A program made the translations under genes and the position numbers. DNA of 64,000 nucleotides from Lysinibacillus timonensis (GTDB lineage: Bacteria > Bacillota > Bacilli > Bacillales_A > Planococcaceae), in contig NZ_LT985980.1 of NCBI RefSeq assembly GCF_900291985.1, positions 248,001 through 312,000 of the forward strand. Reading direction: 5' to 3'. The notes below the pieces were generated by a model. It was not told where the DNA came from and ran no database searches. It saw only the letters and a list, made by a program, of their open reading frames with translations. Below, piece by piece: positions 61,866 to 64,000 of this stretch (the stretch's first letter is position 1; each line of letters begins with the position of its first letter).

Positions 61866-62879
61866 CTACGTTTGATTTAATATGTTTTCTTTCTTACTTT
61901 GAGATTTCATTAGTTGGTAGGCTGCAATACCTGTACCGATTAAAATGAGTGCACCGATTACAACACGTTGCCAGTAGGAAGGAATCCCCATTAAAATTAA
62001 ACTGTTTTCTATCGTAACGACAAGGATCATACCTAACAATGCTCCTCGAACAGTACCAAAACCACCAGTAATTTTTGCTCCACCTAATACGGCAGCAGCA
62101 ATAATTAGTAATTCTCCACCTAATAAGTCAACTGGATTTGAGTTACGCATCATGATGGTATGACTCATTCCGGCTATTCCTGCTAATGCACCTACTAGAC
62201 AATAAACAAAAAACTGAGTAAAGATTGGAGAGACCCCTATCCGTTCTGCAGATAATGGATCTCCACCAAATGCATATATTGAGCGACCAATTACAGTGAA
62301 TTTTAAAACTAAGGCAACCAAAATGATAATCGCAACCGTGATGAATACCGTCACTGGTAGACCGACAGTAATTCCATCAGCTGTCGTGATTTTAAAAATC
62401 TGTGTGCGGGCCATATTAGCCATTGAAGGTGGCAAATTATGAATCTGCCCATCCCCAATAAACGTTAACAAAAAACCACTAAACATTGCTGATGTACCTA
62501 AAGTGACAATTAAAGTAGGCAGTTTAAGTAGTGCAATAAATACAGCATTAATTAATCCAAGTAATAAACCAATACAAGCACTAATGAGATAAGGTACGAA
62601 CACTGAACCTTGGAAATCCATATTTACAAGGATTGTTGTTGTTGTAAACATACTAAACGTTGCAATTGAAGGAAATGAAACATCAATTCCACCTGAAATT
62701 AACACAATTAACGTACACACAACAAAGATTCCAGGTACTATTAAACTTCTAATTAAATCAAAGCTATTATTTAATGAAAAAAACGCACTATTCTGTGATC
62801 CAATTACCAAAAATAACAAGATTACGATTAAGGCGAGTACAAACTCTGAATTTAAAAATAAATTTTTTATTCGATTCAT
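61866..62879 (-). CDS. Ribose-type ABC sugar permease 1
   Basis: The ATG at 62879 follows TAGGTGA. About 337 residues, same family as its neighbour, with GGIDVSFPSIATFSMFTTT near residue 65 and IVTLGTSAMFSGF. It starts right after the ATPase stop. Confidence 0.9.
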   Translation of the reverse strand: MNRIKNLFLNSEFVLALIVILLFLVIGSQNSAFFSLNNSFDLIRSLIVPGIFVVCTLIVLISGGIDVSFPSIATFSMFTTTTILVNMDFQGSVFVPYLISACIGLLLGLINAVFIALLKLPTLIVTLGTSAMFSGFLLTFIGDGQIHNLPPSMANMARTQIFKITTADGITVGLPVTVFITVAIIILVALVLKFTVIGRSIYAFGGDPLSAERIGVSPIFTQFFVYCLVGALAGIAGMSHTIMMRNSNPVDLLGGELLIIAAAVLGGAKITGGFGTVRGALLGMILVVTIENSLILMGIPSYWQRVVIGALILIGTGIAAYQLMKSQSKKENILNQT

Positions 62880-62888
62880 CGAAATCAC

Positions 62889-64000
62889 CTACTTCGTCAC
62901 TTTATGTTGTTGCATTGAATTCCAACTATCTTCATTAAATTCTCTTCCTGAATTTTCACCCACTAATCGACCCTTATTCATGATTAGAACTCTGTTACAA
63001 TTATGTCGCAATTCCTCGATATCATCAGTGATCATTAATACCCCCATCCCATCTTTGGCTAAATCTTTGATCAAGTTATGAATGTCCTCTTTCGCCCCAA
63101 TATCGACTCCTACTGTGGGTCCATTTAAAATCAGTAGTTGTGGTTTTCTAGATAGCCATTTTGCAATCACCACTTTTTGCTGATTCCCCCCAGATAGTGT
63201 TCTAACTGGTTTTTTCGGGTTATCTGTAACAACCCCTAACGTTGTAACCCAATAGTTAACATCTTCTTCAATTCTATCTTTATCGATCGTTTTTGATTTT
63301 TTAATAAACTTTTTCAAGTTACTAGCAATTACATTATTTTCAATTGAATGTTCTAAAAATAACCCCTCAGTTAAACGGTCCTCTGGCACATAAACGATTC
63401 CGTTATGAATAGCATCTCGAACATTCGAAATTTCCACCTCATTATTATTCATCAAAATTTTGCCACTATTATGAGGAAGGATCCCAAATAGAGCTTCCGC
63501 TAATTCCGTTCTACCTGAACCGAGTAAGCCAGTAAGCCCAACAATTTCCCCTGGTCTAACTGAGAAATTAATGTTTTCAAATACTCCAGTTAAACCAAAA
63601 TCCCTCAACTCTACTATCGGGGTTACATCTTTCTCAGTAAATTCAAAAAATTTATTTTCTAACTTTCGTCCTGTCATATAATAGACTAATTTTTCAACAT
63701 TTAAATCTTCCGCTTTTTCACTAATGATATTTTGACCACTGCGAAGCACCGTTATTTTCTCAGAGATTGTAAAAATCTCTTCCATCTTATGACTCACGAA
63801 TAGCACCGATATTCCCTTGCTTTTTAAGTCCAAAATCACCTCATACAATTTTTTCACTTCTTTATGTGTTAATGCAGTCGTTGGTTCGTCCATTACAATG
63901 AGTTTTGCATCCTGAATCAACGCCCTAGATATGGCGACTAGCTGTTTATTCGCAACGGAAAGATTCTCAAGTTTTTCGTCTAAATTTAATTGAATATTAA
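62889..64000 (-). CDS. Ribose-type ABC sugar ATPase, 5' end beyond window
   Basis: About 370 residues are visible. RbsA/XylG-type tandem ATPase: the end of the first domain shows LSVANKQLVAISRALIQDAK and LIVMDEPTTALT, and the second has Walker A LTGLLGSGRTEL and signature LSGGNQQKVVIAKWLSR. The second Walker B reads LLILNGPTVGVD, with Asn-Gly where Asp-Glu is usual, common in this subfamily whose second site is degenerate. The first Walker A lies past the edge. First visible gene of the DhaK/DhaL operon. Confidence 0.9.
   Translation of the reverse strand, partial: NIQLNLDEKLENLSVANKQLVAISRALIQDAKLIVMDEPTTALTHKEVKKLYEVILDLKSKGISVLFVSHKMEEIFTISEKITVLRSGQNIISEKAEDLNVEKLVYYMTGRKLENKFFEFTEKDVTPIVELRDFGLTGVFENINFSVRPGEIVGLTGLLGSGRTELAEALFGILPHNSGKILMNNNEVEISNVRDAIHNGIVYVPEDRLTEGLFLEHSIENNVIASNLKKFIKKSKTIDKDRIEEDVNYWVTTLGVVTDNPKKPVRTLSGGNQQKVVIAKWLSRKPQLLILNGPTVGVDIGAKEDIHNLIKDLAKDGMGVLMITDDIEELRHNCNRVLIMNKGRLVGENSGREFNEDSWNSMQQHKVTK

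Overview
The window looks like chromosome from a low-GC, spore-forming Bacillota close to Bacillaceae/Planococcaceae (Lysinibacillus, Psychrobacillus or Solibacillus-like). This rests on AT-rich DNA, strong GGAGG ribosome sites, frequent TTG starts, a small SspO-like spore protein, a SleB-type germination hydrolase, an SLH-domain surface protein, fabH/fabZ and helD. The genus is an inference.

Layout. (1) 1-25 kb is an accessory region. Almost everything is on the minus strand: short orphan genes (lipoproteins, small membrane proteins, Imm26-, DUF4279-, DUF1871- and DUF6980-like proteins, a SAP protein, TPR proteins) usually separated by one hairpin repeat. A group II intron (8186-10830) and an IS3-family element (21498-22968) each sit inside a copy of that repeat. 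A tRNA 3'-end fragment lies at 13284-13323. (2) 25-29 kb has a PLP decarboxylase, a LysR regulator and a divergent threonine-dehydratase-like enzyme. (3) 29.1-34.3 kb has an IS256-family element inside a second repeat family, an ABC exporter pair and an SspO-like gene. (4) 34.4-41.9 kb has a two-component system with a DUF4822-like lipoprotein, a TetR/helD pair sharing a 37-bp palindrome, and a SleB-like hydrolase. (5) 42.5-49 kb has fabH-fabZ, an aldo/keto reductase, a nitroreductase, an Atu4866-like protein and an SDR. (6) 49-58.6 kb has small membrane and lipoproteins, an IS21-family element with a disrupted istA, and a VOC protein divergent from a WYL regulator. (7) 59-64 kb has a ribose-type ABC sugar transporter with DhaK- and DhaL-like kinase subunits, cut by the window end.

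Most striking is the repeat content. Family 1 (about 29 full, partial or degenerate copies) is a 60-70 bp element with conserved flanks and a stem whose two arms change together between copies; read on the minus strand it resembles an intrinsic terminator. Family 2 (7 copies) is about 200-250 bp and carries four spaced GGAAAATTTCC-type palindromes. Family 3 (3 copies) is about 170 bp. Three of the four intact-looking mobile insertions landed in these repeats, and two genes are fused at their 5' ends to partial family-2 copies.

Several genes are broken by a single in-frame stop with coherent coding on both sides: a WYL regulator (TAG), a P-loop kinase (TAA), a lipoprotein (TAA) and istA (TGA). 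Two more remnants are truncated or frameshifted, so accessory DNA here appears to be decaying.
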